From: Paraburkholderia dilworthii
Lineage (GTDB): Bacteria; Pseudomonadota; Gammaproteobacteria; Burkholderiales; Burkholderiaceae
Assembly: GCF_000472525.1 (NCBI RefSeq)
Contig: NZ_AWZT01000029.1
Location: 29,632 to 93,631 of the forward strand
Direction of reading: 5' to 3'
DNA: 64,000 nt
The notes below the pieces were generated by a model, which searched no databases, had not been told where the DNA came from, and saw only the letters and a list, made by a program, of their open reading frames with translations. Positions 25,713 to 34,401 of the stretch are shown piece after piece; position 1 is the stretch's first letter; each line of letters starts with the position of its first letter. Both the position numbers and the translations under genes were made by a program.

Positions 25713-26513
25713 TCACACTGGCAGCGACCGGCGTTGCGCCGGTCCGTCTTGACCGGGCGAGCCGCCGTAAGCCGCCGCGGCGCCCGCGCCGGCACGCATG
25801 TGCCGCGACGCGAGGAGCCGTGCGGCCGCGCTGCGATCGAGCGTTGCGAGCATATCGCGTTCGAGAATCAGCAGTTTGAACGCCAGCACGATCAACCCGC
25901 TTGCGAGCAGCACGTCGCCTGCGAACACCACTGCGTAAATCGCGGACGTGCTCTGCGGATTGCCGAGCAGCAGCGACAGATTCGCGCGGTGGAGCAGCAC
26001 CAGCATCAGCGGCACGATCGCCCCGAGCGTGACGATGCCGGCGCCTATCGCGACGATGGTGCGCGCAAGCCCGAGATGCGGACGGCGTCGGCGGCATACC
26101 TCGTAGAGCGTGGCCGCGCGATACGGCGCGAAGAACAGCGCGAGGAGAACGGCGCGCGGCAGCATGGGCAGATTCAATAGCAGTGCGCCGCCATACAACG
26201 CGCAGAACGCGCATGTAACGGCGAGCCCCGTGCGCCACGACGCCGGCACACCGAACAGTTCGCGCGTGCCGGCCCAGATCAGAATGCGGCTTTGCAGAGC
26301 GAGCGTCGCGGTCGCGAAGAGAAGCAGATCGGTGGGCCACGTCAGGTGCAATGCGAAGCATGCGGAGGCCGCCGCAAGCAGATAAAAGGCGGCCGCCCAG
26401 AAGCGGAATGCGCTCACTTGCGCGAACATTCGACGAAGCGCGGTAGCGACCAGCGCGCAGCACAGAAATGTAACCAACGACAACGAAGCAAACGTCGCTA
26501 CATCGAATTTCAT
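25713..26513 (-). CDS. Polytopic membrane protein resembling a cyclase sensor domain without GGDEF
   Basis: 266 residues with about seven membrane helices between residues 5 and 225 (for example FASLSLVTFLCCALVATAL and VVFAGDVLLASGLIVLAFKL). The layout matches the membrane part of many diguanylate cyclases, but after LKLLILERDMLATLDRSAAA, where a GGDEF domain would begin, only a 45-residue low-complexity tail follows. It is either a truncated cyclase or a stand-alone membrane sensor. It lies 139 bp downstream of a GGDEF-EAL gene on the same strand. Start 26513 was chosen because the upstream extension is not membrane-like. Confidence 0.6.
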   Translation of the reverse strand: MKFDVATFASLSLVTFLCCALVATALRRMFAQVSAFRFWAAAFYLLAAASACFALHLTWPTDLLLFATATLALQSRILIWAGTRELFGVPASWRTGLAVTCAFCALYGGALLLNLPMLPRAVLLALFFAPYRAATLYEVCRRRRPHLGLARTIVAIGAGIVTLGAIVPLMLVLLHRANLSLLLGNPQSTSAIYAVVFAGDVLLASGLIVLAFKLLILERDMLATLDRSAAARLLASRHMRAGAGAAAAYGGSPGQDGPAQRRSLPV

Positions 26514-26652
26514 GAAGTCTCCAGCACCTGTGCGACTTTTATTGTTTATGTGGAATCGGACAATTGAAGGACAACGTTTGCGCGACGAGGCGCGACGAGG
26601 ATGCGAAGAAGCGCCGCGCGCCGTCATAACGCGAGCGGCATGCGTATGAAGA

Positions 26653-28731
26653 TCAGCAGGCGTCGGCGCTCACCGCTTCCCCTCTCAGCAAATCGCCGAA
26701 GTCGTCAGCGGTGAGCGGCTTGCCGAGCAGGAAGCCTTGCATCTCGTCGCACCGCATCGCCTTGAGCATGTTCAGTTGCGATTCGGTTTCGACGCCCTCC
26801 GCCACCACATCCATTTCCAGCGAATGCGCGAGCGCGATGATCGCCGAAACGATCGCGCTGCCTTCGGCGCCATGCGCGTCGAGACCGTTGGTGAAAAAGC
26901 GGTCGATCTTCAGTTGCTTCACGCGAAAGCGTTGCAAATAGGCGAGGCTGGAATAGCCCGTGCCGAAATCGTCGATTGCGATTTCGAAGCCGCTTGCCTG
27001 GAATTCGCGAAGCATTTCGATCGTCCGCGGCGCGTCATGCATAACCACCGTTTCGGTGATTTCGAACATGATCTGTTCGCACCTGACGCCTTCTGCCTTC
27101 ACGATATCGAGCATGGTCGGCACGAGGTCGGCCTGCAATAGCTGGCGCGGCGACAGATTGATTGCCACCTTGACCGGCGGCAGGCCTTGCGCGGCCCAGC
27201 GGCGAATTTGCAGGCATGCCTCGCGCAACACCCAATAGCCGATCTGCACGATCTGGCCGGAGCGCTCGGCGATCGGAATGAATTCGAGCGGCGCAAGCGT
27301 GCCCAACTGCGGATGATGCAAACGGATCAGCGCTTCAGCACCCGCAAGCGACTCGCTCTTGCCGTCGAACTTAGGCTGGAAGTGCAGCGTGAAATGACGC
27401 TCGGCCAACGCCTCGCGCAACGCATTCTGAATCTGCAGCGTGCGCATCGCGGCTTCGTTCATGCGCTGCTCGAAGAAACGATAGGTGCTGCGGCCGGCGC
27501 GCTTTGCTTCGTACATCGCAGCGTCCGCGTGTTTTAGCAGCGTGTCGACCGTGTCGCCGTCCTCGGGGAACAACGCAATGCCGATGCTCGGCATCACCTG
27601 AAGCGGTTGCGAATCGGCCCACGTGTCGCGCCGCATGCGCTCGAGCACGCCTTCTGCGAGCGCGGCGGCGTCGTTGCGCGAAGCGAGGTTCTCGGACAGC
27701 ACCACGAACTCGTCGCCGCCCAGGCGCGCCACGGTGTCGCCCGCGCGCACGCAGATCAACAGGCGTTGCGCGAACGCGGACAGCACCTGATCGCCGGCCG
27801 AGTGGCCGAGCGAATCGTTGATGGTCTTGAAACCGTCGAGATCCATGAAGAGGATCGCGAAGAGCGACCGTTGCCGGCGCGCGGAATGAATCGCTCTTTC
27901 GATGCGTTCGGTCAGCGTGGCGCGGTTCGGTAATCCGGTGAGCGTGTCGAGCGTGGCAAGGCGCACGATCTGCCCGTTCAGCCTGGATACCGCGCCGACG
28001 AGGAAACTGGTGCGTGCATCGAAACGCGACAGCAGCAGCGTGACGATCAGAATCGCAAACGTGAACAGGATCACGGAGGTGGCGAGCCATGCGGCGTTCA
28101 CGCCTGCCGCCGCACCGCAGATCGCGCCGGGCGCGAATTCGGCGGCGGCCATGCCGGCGTAATGCATGCCGCTGATCGCAACGCCCATCACCAGCGCAGC
28201 GCCGAAGCGCTTGCGCGCCACGTGTCGTTCGTCGTCGTTACTGAGTGCGTGGGCCATCCACAGCGCGGCCGTGGAAGCACCCACCGCAATCGTGAGCGAA
28301 GCAGCGAACCACGCCGGCTGATAGGCGATGGCGGGCGACATGCGCAACGCGGCCATCCCGCTGTAATGCATGCCGGCGATGCCCGCGCCCATAAACGCGC
28401 CGCCTGCCAGCAGGCGCGTGGCCGTGAGCCGTGCCTGAGTGGTCAGGCAGAGCGCGAGATACGACGCGCCGATTGCGAGCCCGAGCGAATAGGCCGTGTC
28501 CGCGAAATCGTAGCCGAGCGGAACCGGCAGCGAAAACGCGAGCATGGCCACGAAGTGCATCGACCAGATGCCGACGCCGAGCGCCGCGGCGCCGCCCATA
28601 CGCCAGACGTGCCGCAACCGCGGCGACGCCAGCACGAAGATGCGGCCGGTCAGATCGAGTGCCGTATACGAGGCGAGCGTCGCCACGACAAACGACATCG
28701 CCACCAGCCAGGGGTTGTATGAGTTCTGCAT
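26653..28731 (-). CDS. MHYT-GGDEF-EAL membrane protein, c-di-GMP turnover
   Basis: 692 residues. Seven membrane helices in the first about 250 residues contain three MHYT-type motifs: GVGIWSMHFVAML, GAGIAGMHYSGMAA and GVAISGMHYAGMAA. The GGDEF domain (DTLTGLPNRATL, ARLGGDEFVVLSEN) has an intact RAGD inhibitory site. The EAL domain has AEALIRLHHP, DDFGTGYSSLAYL, VKQLKIDRFF and AEGVETESQL. Both catalytic sets look complete, so it may make or degrade c-di-GMP in response to a membrane signal (oxygen, CO or NO is the usual proposal for MHYT). No strong ribosome site was seen at the start. Confidence 0.93.
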   Translation of the reverse strand: MQNSYNPWLVAMSFVVATLASYTALDLTGRIFVLASPRLRHVWRMGGAAALGVGIWSMHFVAMLAFSLPVPLGYDFADTAYSLGLAIGASYLALCLTTQARLTATRLLAGGAFMGAGIAGMHYSGMAALRMSPAIAYQPAWFAASLTIAVGASTAALWMAHALSNDDERHVARKRFGAALVMGVAISGMHYAGMAAAEFAPGAICGAAAGVNAAWLATSVILFTFAILIVTLLLSRFDARTSFLVGAVSRLNGQIVRLATLDTLTGLPNRATLTERIERAIHSARRQRSLFAILFMDLDGFKTINDSLGHSAGDQVLSAFAQRLLICVRAGDTVARLGGDEFVVLSENLASRNDAAALAEGVLERMRRDTWADSQPLQVMPSIGIALFPEDGDTVDTLLKHADAAMYEAKRAGRSTYRFFEQRMNEAAMRTLQIQNALREALAERHFTLHFQPKFDGKSESLAGAEALIRLHHPQLGTLAPLEFIPIAERSGQIVQIGYWVLREACLQIRRWAAQGLPPVKVAINLSPRQLLQADLVPTMLDIVKAEGVRCEQIMFEITETVVMHDAPRTIEMLREFQASGFEIAIDDFGTGYSSLAYLQRFRVKQLKIDRFFTNGLDAHGAEGSAIVSAIIALAHSLEMDVVAEGVETESQLNMLKAMRCDEMQGFLLGKPLTADDFGDLLRGEAVSADAC

Positions 28732-28876
28732 ATCAAGTCCAACCGCGAGGGAGAAGCGGCTGAACTTGTTATCGACACTTCAGGACGTTTATTTAATTCA
28801 TTTTCAATATGTTAGCGATCGTCCTGCCGCAGTGGCCGGGCTCGGGCGAAAATCGGCGAGCCCGGCACGCGGCGCG

Positions 28877-31096
28877 TCAGACGGCCTTTTCAGAGGCCGG
28901 GAACGGCAAACTGTGAAGCCGTTTGCCCGTCGCGGCAAAAATCGCATTGGCGACCGCCGGCCCGACTGGCGCGACACCCGGTTCGCCGACGCCCGTCGGC
29001 GCTTCGCCCGATTGCACGATATGCACCTCGACCTTCGGCATCTCGGCAATTCGCAGCACCTGGTAGCCGTCGAAATTGTTTTGCTCGACCTTGCCGTCCT
29101 TCAGCGTGATGGCGCTGTGCAACGCCGCGCCGAGGCCAAAACCGATCCCGCCTTCCATCTGCGCAGCGATGACGTCCGGATTGATCGGCGTGCCGCAATC
29201 CACCGCACAGACGACGCGCTCCACTTTCACGTTGCCGTCTTTATCGACGGACACTTCAGCGACTTGCGCGACGAACGTCTTGAACGCCTCGGCGACGGCG
29301 ATGCCGCGTCCGCGGCCTTTCGGCAACGGTTTGGCCGGGTCCCAGCCCGCTTTCTGCGCGGCCAGTTCGAGCACGGCGCGCATGCGCGGTTCGTGCGCGA
29401 GCAGATCGCGGCGGAAAACGAACGGGTCCTTGCCCGCAGCGTGCGCGGCCTCGTCGATGAACGCTTCGACCGCGAATGCCGTGTGCGAGCTGCCGACCAC
29501 GCGCCACCACAACACCGGCACACCGGTCTGCGTAGTCGTCAGTTCGACCGAGATGTTCGGAATCGCGTAGGCCACGTTCGCGGCGCCCTCGACCGAGGTC
29601 GCGTCAATACCGTTTTTCACCATGACGCTCGCGAACGGTGTGCCGGCGAGGATCGACTGGCCGACAATCCGATGCCGCCAGCCGACGAGCTTGCCGTCCG
29701 CCGTCAGGCCCGCGTCAAGCTTGTGGAAGTACATCGGCCGGTAAAAGCCGCCGTGGATGTCGTCCTCGCGAGTCCACTGCAGCTTGACCGGCGTGCCGTT
29801 CGCGCCCAGCGCGCGGGCGATCGACACGGCCTCGACGATATAGTCCGAGCGCGCGTTCGCACGCCGTCCGAAGCTGCCGCCCGCATACAGCGTGTGAATC
29901 TTCACCTGCTGCGGATCGAGCCCGGCCGTGCGCGCGGCATTGGCCTGGTCGACCGTCTGGAACTGGTCGCCGGCCCAGATTTCGCAGCTGTCGGCAGTGA
30001 GCTTGACGACCGCGTCGAGCGGCTCCATTGGCGCGTGAGCGAGATAGGGGAATGCGTAGGCGGCGGAGATTTTCTTCGCCGCGCCCGCGAGCGCCTGTTC
30101 CGCATTGCCGTCCTTGCGGGCCGATGCGCCGGGCCGCTCGGCGAGCTGCCGGTACTCGGCCATGATCGCGTCCGAGCTGCGCTTTTCCGCTTTCGAATCG
30201 TCCCATTCGACCTTCAGCGCATCGCGGCCCTGTTTCGCCGCCCAGAAGCCCTTCGCGACCACCGCGACGCCGCCCGGCACCTGCACGACCGAGACGACGC
30301 CCGGCACGGCTTTCGCAGCAGACGCATCGAACGACTTGACCGTCGCACCGAAGAGCGGCGGACGTTGCAGCAGCGCGACCAGCATGCCGGGAAACGTGAC
30401 GTCGAGCGTGAACTGCGCGGTGCCGTCGGTTTTCGGCGGCACGTCGACGCGTGGCAACTGATGGCCGATCAAACGGAAGTCCTTCGGCGATTTGAGCGCG
30501 ACCTTCTCCGGCACCGGTAAGCGTGACGCGGCCGATGCGAGCGAGCCGTAGGTCGCGCTGCGGTTCGTGGCCGCGTGGTGCACGCTGCCGTCGCGCGTCA
30601 CGAGTTCCGTTGCGGGCACCTGCCACTGCGCGGCAGCGGCCGAGACCAGCATTGCACGCGCTTTCGCGCCGGCTTCGCGCAGTTGCATCCACGAGTTGGC
30701 CATTGCCGAGCTGCCGCCTGTGCCCTGCATTGTGCCGAACGCGAGGTTCGCGTAGCGCTTCGCGTCGGCGGGCGCGCTTTCGACGCGTATGTTCTGCCAG
30801 TTCGCGTCCAGTTCTTCGGCGACGATCGTCGCAATTCCGGTGTACGCGCCCTGGCCCATCTCGACGTGCTTCGCGATGACGGTCACGCTGTTGTCCGGCG
30901 CGACACGCAAGAACGCATTCGGTGCGAACGTCGCATCAGGCAGCGTGGCGGCGAGCGCGCGGCGGCCCATGCCCGCCCACTCGAAGCCGATGGTGAGGCC
31001 GATATTCGCGCCGACTGCCGCGACGGCGCCGGCTGCCTTCAGGAAGCGCCGGCGCGACGGGCGTACTGCGTCGGTGAATTCAGATCCGGTCGTCAT
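28877..31096 (-). CDS. iorB: Isoquinoline 1-oxidoreductase-type molybdenum hydroxylase, large subunit
   Basis: 739 residues. A Tat signal with twin arginines (SRRRFLKAAGAVAAVGANIG) sends the enzyme to the periplasm. The rest is the molybdopterin-binding subunit of the xanthine oxidase superfamily in the single-chain form typical of IorB, with EMGQGAYTGIATIVAEELD near residue 95, GGSFGRRANARSDY near 410 and GVGEPGVAPVGPAVANAIF near the end. It likely oxidises aromatic N-heterocycles or aldehydes; the substrate cannot be read off. It begins 2 bp after the stop of iorA. No cytochrome or maturation gene adjoins. Confidence 0.88.
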   Translation of the reverse strand: MTTGSEFTDAVRPSRRRFLKAAGAVAAVGANIGLTIGFEWAGMGRRALAATLPDATFAPNAFLRVAPDNSVTVIAKHVEMGQGAYTGIATIVAEELDANWQNIRVESAPADAKRYANLAFGTMQGTGGSSAMANSWMQLREAGAKARAMLVSAAAAQWQVPATELVTRDGSVHHAATNRSATYGSLASAASRLPVPEKVALKSPKDFRLIGHQLPRVDVPPKTDGTAQFTLDVTFPGMLVALLQRPPLFGATVKSFDASAAKAVPGVVSVVQVPGGVAVVAKGFWAAKQGRDALKVEWDDSKAEKRSSDAIMAEYRQLAERPGASARKDGNAEQALAGAAKKISAAYAFPYLAHAPMEPLDAVVKLTADSCEIWAGDQFQTVDQANAARTAGLDPQQVKIHTLYAGGSFGRRANARSDYIVEAVSIARALGANGTPVKLQWTREDDIHGGFYRPMYFHKLDAGLTADGKLVGWRHRIVGQSILAGTPFASVMVKNGIDATSVEGAANVAYAIPNISVELTTTQTGVPVLWWRVVGSSHTAFAVEAFIDEAAHAAGKDPFVFRRDLLAHEPRMRAVLELAAQKAGWDPAKPLPKGRGRGIAVAEAFKTFVAQVAEVSVDKDGNVKVERVVCAVDCGTPINPDVIAAQMEGGIGFGLGAALHSAITLKDGKVEQNNFDGYQVLRIAEMPKVEVHIVQSGEAPTGVGEPGVAPVGPAVANAIFAATGKRLHSLPFPASEKAV

Positions 31097-31098
31097 GG

Positions 31099-31560
31099 TC
31101 AGGCCTTCAAAGTGGCAGCGGCTTCATGGATGGCCGCGCGTATGCGGGTGTAGGTTGCGCAGCGGCACAGATTGCCGTTCATCGCGGCGTCGATATCGGC
31201 GTCGGTCGGCGCGGCATTGTGTTCGAGCAAGGCTGTCGCGGACATGATCTGTCCAGACTGACAGTATCCGCACTGCGGCACTTGCAGCTTGACCCATGCG
31301 GCCTGAACGGCTTTCGCGGGCCGGCTTTCAATACCTTCGATAGTCGTGATGCGTTTGCCCGCGACAGCGGCGAGCGGCAGCACGCACGAACGCGTGGCCT
31401 CGCCTTCCAGATGAACCGTGCAGGCGCCGCATTGCGCCATGCCGCAGCCGAACTTCGTGCCGTGCAGACCCGCGTTCTCGCGAATCGCCCAGAGGAGCGG
31501 TGTAGTGGGATCGGCGTCGAGCGTGACGTTCTTGCCGTTCAGGACAAACGATGTGGACAT
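31099..31560 (-). CDS. iorA: Isoquinoline 1-oxidoreductase-type iron-sulfur subunit
   Basis: 153 residues with two [2Fe-2S] clusters: the plant-ferredoxin site GTKFGCGMAQCGACTVHLEG near residues 38-57 and the C-terminal site QCGYCQSGQIMSATALL plus GNLCRCATYTRI. No signal peptide is seen, so it probably travels with the Tat-targeted large subunit. It passes electrons from the molybdenum centre onward. ATG 31560 is preceded on its strand by GGAGAGG. It is first in a two-gene operon with iorB. Confidence 0.9.
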   Translation of the reverse strand: MSTSFVLNGKNVTLDADPTTPLLWAIRENAGLHGTKFGCGMAQCGACTVHLEGEATRSCVLPLAAVAGKRITTIEGIESRPAKAVQAAWVKLQVPQCGYCQSGQIMSATALLEHNAAPTDADIDAAMNGNLCRCATYTRIRAAIHEAAATLKA

Positions 31561-31640
31561 GGAACCTCTCCGTGGGGAAAGCCCGAACTTGGCGCCGGGT
31601 GTACGCGGCAGTGTGACCGACCGCTTGCCGCCGTGCTTAC

Positions 31641-31674
31641 ACAATCCTGCAAAAATATTGAACAATGCTGCAAA
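31641..31674. promoter_or_regulatory. Two 13-bp direct repeats, probable AraC-type operator
   Basis: ACAATCCTGCAAA at 31641-31653 and ACAATGCTGCAAA at 31662-31674 differ at one base and are spaced 21 bp start to start (two turns). They lie between the divergent iorA and araC-type genes, the expected arrangement for an AraC activator site. Confidence 0.65.
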
Positions 31675-31745
31675 TCGAGCGGGCCGGCCGTGGCGGTGCG
31701 GCAGCGCCTGGGTATGCTCGCTTCCGTCAACGGAGTTCACTGCAC

Positions 31746-32690
31746 ATGAATCTGAGTCCTTCCGGAATGGATCCCTCGGCGTCGCGCGAAGCGGCGCGCC
31801 GCGAACTGGCTGCGCTTGTCAGCCGCTTCGCGCCGATAGACGGCGCGCATCAGACGGCAATTCCCTCGCTGGCCTTCTACCGATACTCGGCGCCGGCCGA
31901 TCTTGGCTGCGGCGTGACGAACTCCGCGTTCGTGTTCGCGGCGCAGGGCGCCAAGCGGGTCGTGGTCGCGGGGCAGGCTTACGACTACGATCATCTGCAT
32001 TGCCTCGTGACGTCCGTCGATCTGCCGATGACCTCGCAGGTTACGCGAGCGTCGTCCGACGCGCCTTATCTATGCGTGAAGCTCACGCTCGATCCGCAGT
32101 GCATCGCCGAACTCGCGACGCAACTGCGTCTGCCCGAACCCGGCGCCGTGTCGGCGGGCGAGGGCATCGCCGTCGGCTCGCTGTCGACGCCGGTTTTCGA
32201 CGCAGCGCTGCGGCTCGTGCGATTGCTCGATACTCCGGCTGACATTCCTGTTCTCGCGCCGCTCATCGAAAGGGAATTGCTCTACCGGCTGATGACCAGC
32301 GAGCAGGGTAAGCGGTTGCGGCACATCGCCGTGAATGGGAGCCAGACCTACCGGATCGCGCGAGCTATCGAGTGGATCCAGAATCACTACTCCGAGCTTT
32401 TGCGGGTGGAGATGCTGGCGCAGGAGGTGAACATGAGCGTGTCGTCGTTCCATCATCACTTCAAGAACGTCACGACGCTCAGTCCGCTGCAATATCAGAA
32501 GCAGTTGCGGCTTCACGAAGCCCGAAAACTGCTGCTTGGACAGAAGGGCGATGTGGGGTCGGTGGCGATCCGGGTTGGGTATGACAGTCCTTCGCAGTTC
32601 AGCCGCGAATATAGCCGGCTCTTCGGGGCGCCTCCGCTTCGCGATGTGGTGCAGTTAAGACGCCGCAACGGGATCGGATATGGAGAGTAG
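31746..32690 (+). CDS. AraC-family transcriptional regulator (AraC_N type)
   Basis: 314 residues. The N-terminal cupin-like domain (SLAFYRYSAPADLGCG, VVAGQAYDYDHLHCLVTSVD) is of the AraC_N class. Two helix-turn-helix units follow: LRVEMLAQEVNMSVSSFHHH near residue 220 and VGSVAIRVGYDSPSQFSREY near 275, ending FGAPPLRDV. It is divergent from iorAB with repeated sites in between, so it most likely controls that oxidoreductase. The ATG 31746 start follows an in-frame upstream extension lacking domain sequence. Confidence 0.9.
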   Translation: MNLSPSGMDPSASREAARRELAALVSRFAPIDGAHQTAIPSLAFYRYSAPADLGCGVTNSAFVFAAQGAKRVVVAGQAYDYDHLHCLVTSVDLPMTSQVTRASSDAPYLCVKLTLDPQCIAELATQLRLPEPGAVSAGEGIAVGSLSTPVFDAALRLVRLLDTPADIPVLAPLIERELLYRLMTSEQGKRLRHIAVNGSQTYRIARAIEWIQNHYSELLRVEMLAQEVNMSVSSFHHHFKNVTTLSPLQYQKQLRLHEARKLLLGQKGDVGSVAIRVGYDSPSQFSREYSRLFGAPPLRDVVQLRRRNGIGYGE

Positions 32691-32784
32691 GTCGCTGCGC
32701 CGGGAAAATGTGCTCGCGGTCGATACCAGGGTTGCACAAGATGGATGCCGAATGCCGCATCGCGATCGCCTTGCTCGACCTGGC

Positions 32785-33192
32785 TCACGAGTGCAACTTC
32801 AAACCCTTCACGGTTTTATCGATGGCCTTTTTCGGCCCGTGCAGAGCGAGACCCACGAGGTCGAGGTTCGCTAGCTCCTGCGCGCGAAAGGCCTCGCGAT
32901 TCGCGGCGTCGTGGCCCGTCGAAAACATCGCGTGCACGTAGGGCACGATCGTGAGTTCGCGTGTGAGCGCTTGCCGATGCGCCGTTTGCAGGCCGCAAAG
33001 ATCAGCGGCAAACACCAGCATCGGTTGGCCTAGCATGCGGCCGTATCGACGCCCTGCGGCATCCTCGTAGGGCTCGCCCAACGCTTCAGGTATCGCGGCG
33101 GCGACACCGGTTGCAAGAAACGCGGCGACATTGAGTTTTTGCCAGACTGCCAGATCGTCGCGCACGATCAGGGCTACCTTCGTATCGAACAT
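32785..33192 (-). CDS. DUF2000 family protein
   Basis: 135 residues, soluble. The sequence KVALIVRDDLAVWQKLNVAA opens it, MLGQPMLVFAADLCGLQTAH is near residue 55 and KTVKGLKLHS ends it, matching the DUF2000 pattern of a compact alpha/beta protein. It is immediately downstream of an AraC-family gene on the same strand (44-bp gap), suggesting co-transcription or control by that regulator. Biochemical role unknown. Confidence 0.8.
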   Translation of the reverse strand: MFDTKVALIVRDDLAVWQKLNVAAFLATGVAAAIPEALGEPYEDAAGRRYGRMLGQPMLVFAADLCGLQTAHRQALTRELTIVPYVHAMFSTGHDAANREAFRAQELANLDLVGLALHGPKKAIDKTVKGLKLHS

Positions 33193-33236
33193 GATTGCTC
33201 CTCGGTGAGGCGCTCATGATCGGCGACCCGTCGCAA

Positions 33237-34094
33237 TCAGTCTGGAACGTTCGTGCACATGCGCCGGTAAGCCGCTGGGGTCATCCGGTAGGCCCGGCGA
33301 AACCAGCGGCCGAGATGGCTCTGATCGGCGAATCCGACTTCGGCGGCAGCTTCCGCGGGCGTGCGGCCGTTCGCCAGCAGTCTGCGCGCGGCGCGCAGGC
33401 GCAAGCGGACAAGATACGCATGCGGCGACGTACCGAACGCGCGCTGGAACAGGCGTGTCAACCGGAACCGGTCGATCCCGGCAATAGTAGCCAATTCATC
33501 GAGCCCGACGTTGCCGTCCATGTGGTCGTGCAAAAAATCGCGGACACGGGCGATCATGGTCGAGATGGTCGCGCCGCCCGTCATCGGCATCTCGCACAAC
33601 TGGCCGCCGAGCCGCGTCAGAAGGCGATCTAGCGTCTGGTCACGCGCTAGCCTGCCCTCGTTGCCGTGGATCGCGAGGAAGGCCTGCTGAATCGTGCCGA
33701 CAAGTTCGCTGTCGTCGACGAGCGTATGGGCAAAAGCGGCGTCGACGCGTTGCAGACCGGGAAGGTTCAGGCGGCGCGTCGCGCGCTCGACCCAGGCTTG
33801 CGGCAGATACAACATCGCATAAGTGAAGCCGCTGGCCTCCGGCGCATGGCCGTCGTGCAACGCGCCCGGCTCGATCAGGATCGCACGGCCAGGCACGCTC
33901 GTATGCAGCGACTGGCGGCATCGGAAGCGCTGCACGCCCTGTTCCGTGTAGCCGGTCAGCATGTCGTCGTGATCGTGCGGATCGTACGCGTGACCGCTGA
34001 AGTGCGCCCGCAGGCTCTCGATACCGGTCTCCAGATCGCGCCGCGCGACGAGCCAGTTGTCAGGACAGGAAGGGGACACGGCCGCGCTCGTCAT
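33237..34094 (-). CDS. AraC-family transcriptional regulator (cupin type)
   Basis: 285 residues. An N-terminal AraC-type cupin (HFSGHAYDPHDHDDMLTGYT, RCRQSLHTSVPGRAILIEPG) carries the HDHDD metal or effector site; the C-terminal part has VGLDELATIAGIDRFRLTRL near 195 and TPAEAAAEVGFADQSHLGRW near 240, then GMTPAAYRR-like ending. ATG 34094 was preferred over the open upstream frame, with GAGGAG about 15 bases before it. Tandem 10-bp repeats (CTCGTAGTTG and CTCGAAGTTA, 34109-34128) lie just upstream and could be an autoregulatory site. The gap 34095-34401 otherwise holds the kdgT promoter region. Confidence 0.88.
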   Translation of the reverse strand: MTSAAVSPSCPDNWLVARRDLETGIESLRAHFSGHAYDPHDHDDMLTGYTEQGVQRFRCRQSLHTSVPGRAILIEPGALHDGHAPEASGFTYAMLYLPQAWVERATRRLNLPGLQRVDAAFAHTLVDDSELVGTIQQAFLAIHGNEGRLARDQTLDRLLTRLGGQLCEMPMTGGATISTMIARVRDFLHDHMDGNVGLDELATIAGIDRFRLTRLFQRAFGTSPHAYLVRLRLRAARRLLANGRTPAEAAAEVGFADQSHLGRWFRRAYRMTPAAYRRMCTNVPD

Positions 34095-34305
34095 TGCCTG
34101 GCTTGCTCCTCGTAGTTGCTCGAAGTTACTGGCCGCAGTGTACGTCAGCAATACGCGGATCGCAGGGAGGGGCCGGTTGACCGCAGGCGGTTCATCGAAC
34201 GGAGGCGAACAGCGGCGCTGCGCCGCGCGGGGCGTTCGAATGCGCTGCATGCTGGCGCACCGTCCCGCTCGCCGGGTGCGTGGATCGAGCACCGAAATGA
34301 TCGAT

Positions 34306-34334
34306 TTGCGCAACTTGCGCGGACAAAGTACACT
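34306..34334 (+). promoter_or_regulatory. Promoter of the D-threonate operon
   Basis: TTGCGC at 34306-34311 and TACACT at 34329-34334 are separated by 17 bp. The expected start near 34341 falls at the left arm of the inverted repeat at 34339-34362. Confidence 0.45.
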
Positions 34335-34338
34335 TCAA

Positions 34339-34376
34339 ACTGATCGTTTCAATCAAATCAGTGACCAATTCAATCA
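34339..34376. promoter_or_regulatory. Operator-like repeats upstream of the KdgT-type permease
   Basis: ACTGAT (34339-34344) and ATCAGT (34357-34362) form an inverted repeat, and the octamer TTCAATCA occurs at 34348-34355 and 34369-34376, 21 bp apart. Directly repeated short boxes near the start are usual for DeoR-family repressors, and a DeoR gene closes this operon. Confidence 0.5.
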
Positions 34377-34401
34377 TGGTCCGATCAGACAGGAGACTGG
34401 C

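Noticed and set aside
28544..30520. A 658-residue plus-strand open frame opposite iorB
   Set aside because: Composition is typical of an antisense shadow, and the minus strand carries conserved molybdenum-hydroxylase motifs throughout.
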